From Chlamydiota bacterium (GTDB lineage: Bacteria; Chlamydiota; Chlamydiia; Chlamydiales; JAJFMB01), in assembly GCA_021772355.1 (NCBI GenBank), contig JAJFMB010000022.1, positions 1 to 6,740 of the forward strand: a stretch of DNA of 6,740 bases, read 5' to 3'. The notes beneath the pieces were generated by a model. That model ran no database searches. It worked only from the letters and a program-made list of their open reading frames with translations, and was not told where the DNA came from. Below are positions 5,539-6,740 of the stretch, in pieces. A program made the position numbers and the translations under genes. Numbering within the stretch: position 1 is the stretch's first letter; every line of letters begins with the position of its first letter.

Positions 5539-6740
5539 ATGAATCATTTAAGTAATACAAATCCTGTAGCCGGTGGAAACACTGTCTTAACTAATCACAA
5601 TAATAATGGAGCTGGGAAAAAAGCTTCAAAAAGTCATCTGACTCCTCTTGCTTTAGAAATTTTAATAGCAATTCCCTTTGTTGGAATACCTTTCGCCAAC
5701 TTGAAAATGAATAATTTGGATAAAGCAGGAGACCTGAATGTACAAGCATATCATCAAGCTGCGCAACGTCTAAGCATTAAAAAAGAACAACTAATGGAAG
5801 AACATGGAGTAAACAATACAAATGAATTACCTGATAATACTAAAAAAGAACTAGAAAAAGATGAACTTAATTTAAAATCATTTAAACAACATATCTTAAA
5901 TAATAACAACAAATTAGCAGTGGAATATGGAGATACCTATCTCGCAAGAGTTCCTGGTATTGGTCTAATTTACCAAGGATGTAGAGGTGCTATCTACGTA
6001 GGTGAAACTGCTTATAATAAAATAAAAAATAGGGTTAATAAAATGAAAGTATCAAAAGAAACACTAATGGCAATTCCATTAGCAGGAACAGTTGTCGGTG
6101 CTAGACATATCCACCAGACAAACAAGGAAATCAAAAAAATTGATCATGAGATAGCTCGTGTTAAGAGAAATTTAAAAGATATTACTGACAATGCAGAAGC
6201 TGCTCAAGAACATGGGTTAAAAAGTCGTCTTTATGAAGGCGTTCAAGATTTAACAAATGAAAGAGATCGTCTCATTGCTGAGAAAAACGGTCTTAAGCAA
6301 CACAAAAAATCAACATTTGTCAGAATGATTCCAATCGTTGGAACAGCTCTAAGAATCTCGGACGTTAAAGTTCCTGCACCTAGCAAAGAAACGCTGATGG
6401 CAATTCCATTTGTCGGGACAGCTATCGGGATCAAAGACATGTTAAATGCAAGAGCACAATTGAAGAAAGCTCAAGCTGAAATGAGCAAGTTAGAGAGTAA
6501 AGTTCAAAGAGATAAAGCGATGATTGCTCATGAAAATGCTCAATATGTCGCTGATGGCACTAGTAAATTTGACTCTGATATCACCTCATTTACGGCTTAC
6601 TTAGAAGAAGACAAAGCAGCTCTTCAGCAAGTAAAAGATCGTATTCATGCTCTACAAACAGAAAAAACACCTCGCTCGACATACGTCAAGATGATTCCAT
6701 TCGTGGGAGCTATCTATCAAGCGGGTAGAGCTGTTGCTGG
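5539..6740 (+). CDS. Unknown three-unit IP-x-x-G / coiled-coil repeat protein, 3'-truncated
   Basis: I do not recognise this protein. The frame is open for 400 codons to the window edge with no stop. The start is fixed by an in-frame TAG at 5524-5526, GAGAG at 5526-5530 and an 8-nt spacer. Residues 1-33 are Asn/Gly/Ser-rich, with no signal peptide. Three units follow. Motif A (AIPFVG 44-49; LMAIPLAGTVVG 176-187; LMAIPFVGTAIG 286-297) precedes charged helices with heptad spacing (198/201/205/208/212/215 and 308/311/315/318/322). A polar break follows (near 90-100, 219-228, 337-346), then a second helix (for example 362/365/369/372), then motif B (RVPGIGLIYQG 137-147; VRMIPIVGTAL 261-271; VKMIPFVGAIYQAG 383-396). 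Each unit therefore looks like a coiled-coil hairpin with a short apolar IP-x-x-G segment at each foot. The apolar stretches are mostly 12-17 residues, short for ordinary membrane spans, but each B is followed within 25-41 residues by the next A. A membrane-associated or secreted protein is possible; this is inference. Composition is more AT-rich than in the neighbours, especially in the first half. Confidence 0.85.
   Translation, partial: MNHLSNTNPVAGGNTVLTNHNNNGAGKKASKSHLTPLALEILIAIPFVGIPFANLKMNNLDKAGDLNVQAYHQAAQRLSIKKEQLMEEHGVNNTNELPDNTKKELEKDELNLKSFKQHILNNNNKLAVEYGDTYLARVPGIGLIYQGCRGAIYVGETAYNKIKNRVNKMKVSKETLMAIPLAGTVVGARHIHQTNKEIKKIDHEIARVKRNLKDITDNAEAAQEHGLKSRLYEGVQDLTNERDRLIAEKNGLKQHKKSTFVRMIPIVGTALRISDVKVPAPSKETLMAIPFVGTAIGIKDMLNARAQLKKAQAEMSKLESKVQRDKAMIAHENAQYVADGTSKFDSDITSFTAYLEEDKAALQQVKDRIHALQTEKTPRSTYVKMIPFVGAIYQAGRAVA
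6055..6099 (+). repeat. Intragenic repeat A, copy 2
   Basis: This stretch encodes KETLMAIPLAGTVVG (residues 173-187). It matches the copy at 6385-6429 closely in DNA as well as protein, including the identical 12-mer ATGGCAATTCCA (6067-6078 and 6397-6408). A more diverged first copy lies near residues 42-50. Confidence 0.8.
6313..6348 (+). repeat. Intragenic repeat B, copy 2
   Basis: This stretch encodes TFVRMIPIVGTA (residues 259-270). It is similar to residues 381-391 (nt 6679-6711) and, more distantly, to residues 134-142. It closes the coiled-coil hairpin of the second unit. Confidence 0.75.
6385..6429 (+). repeat. Intragenic repeat A, copy 3
   Basis: This stretch encodes KETLMAIPFVGTAIG (residues 283-297), 11 of 15 residues identical to the copy at 6055-6099. 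It begins only 36 nt after the end of the preceding B motif, so B and A form a closely spaced pair of apolar segments separated by a short Pro/Lys/Ser-containing linker. Confidence 0.8.
6679..6711 (+). repeat. Intragenic repeat B, copy 3
   Basis: This stretch encodes TYVKMIPFVGA (residues 381-391) and shares the 9-mer ATGATTCCA with copy 2. It closes the third unit. The window ends 29 nt later, so whether another A motif follows cannot be seen. Confidence 0.75.

Noticed and set aside
6243..6440. A 65-codon - strand ORF inside the unknown right-hand gene
   Set aside because: Its sequence is the antisense of the repeated IP-x-x-G motifs, and the + strand frame shows clear coding structure (heptads, repeats, start signals).
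6055..6711. The short repeated DNA words as a CRISPR array or mobile-element repeat
   Set aside because: The repeats are in frame, degenerate at the DNA level, unevenly spaced and explained by repeated protein motifs; there are no spacers or inverted ends.

Overview
The window looks like chromosomal DNA of a bacterium related to the Chlamydiae, most likely one of the environmental (Parachlamydia/Waddlia-like) lineages. The main reason is the leucyl-tRNA synthetase. Its visible part follows, as far as I recall them, the chlamydial proteins closely: a short linker before KMSKS and similar wording around RDWLFSRQRYW, PQWAGSCWYYLRF and the C-terminal FVPN segment. GC content in sampled lines of the housekeeping genes is about 43-50%, which fits such organisms but is not diagnostic. 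The assignment is an inference, and no database search was possible.

Layout. (1) Positions 1-1788, + strand: the last ~70% of leuS, cut by the left edge. (2) Positions 1789-1851: a short convergent gap with an 11-bp perfect hairpin that can terminate transcription from both sides. (3) Positions 5255-1852, - strand: a compact three-gene operon read in the order zwf, opcA-like, pgl, with junctions of a 1-nt overlap and a 3-nt gap. (4) Positions 5256-5538: an AT-rich divergent intergenic region. (5) Positions 5539-6740, + strand: an ORF of more than 400 codons that runs off the right edge without a stop. It is much more AT-rich than its neighbours, and I do not recognise it as a known family.

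How the genes work together. zwf and pgl encode the first two steps of the oxidative pentose phosphate pathway (glucose-6-phosphate to 6-phosphogluconate, with NADPH). The gene between them encodes an OpcA-type glucose-6-phosphate dehydrogenase assembly/activation factor. Overlapping or touching genes suggest translational coupling. leuS is an unrelated essential translation gene that faces the operon tail to tail.

The item most worth following up is the right-hand ORF. It has an Asn-rich N-terminus without a signal peptide. This is followed by three units, each made of a hydrophobic IP-x-x-G motif, a predicted antiparallel coiled-coil hairpin and a second IP-x-x-G motif. The regularity is visible in both protein and DNA. 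The architecture suggests a membrane-associated or secreted structural protein, but its function is unknown.
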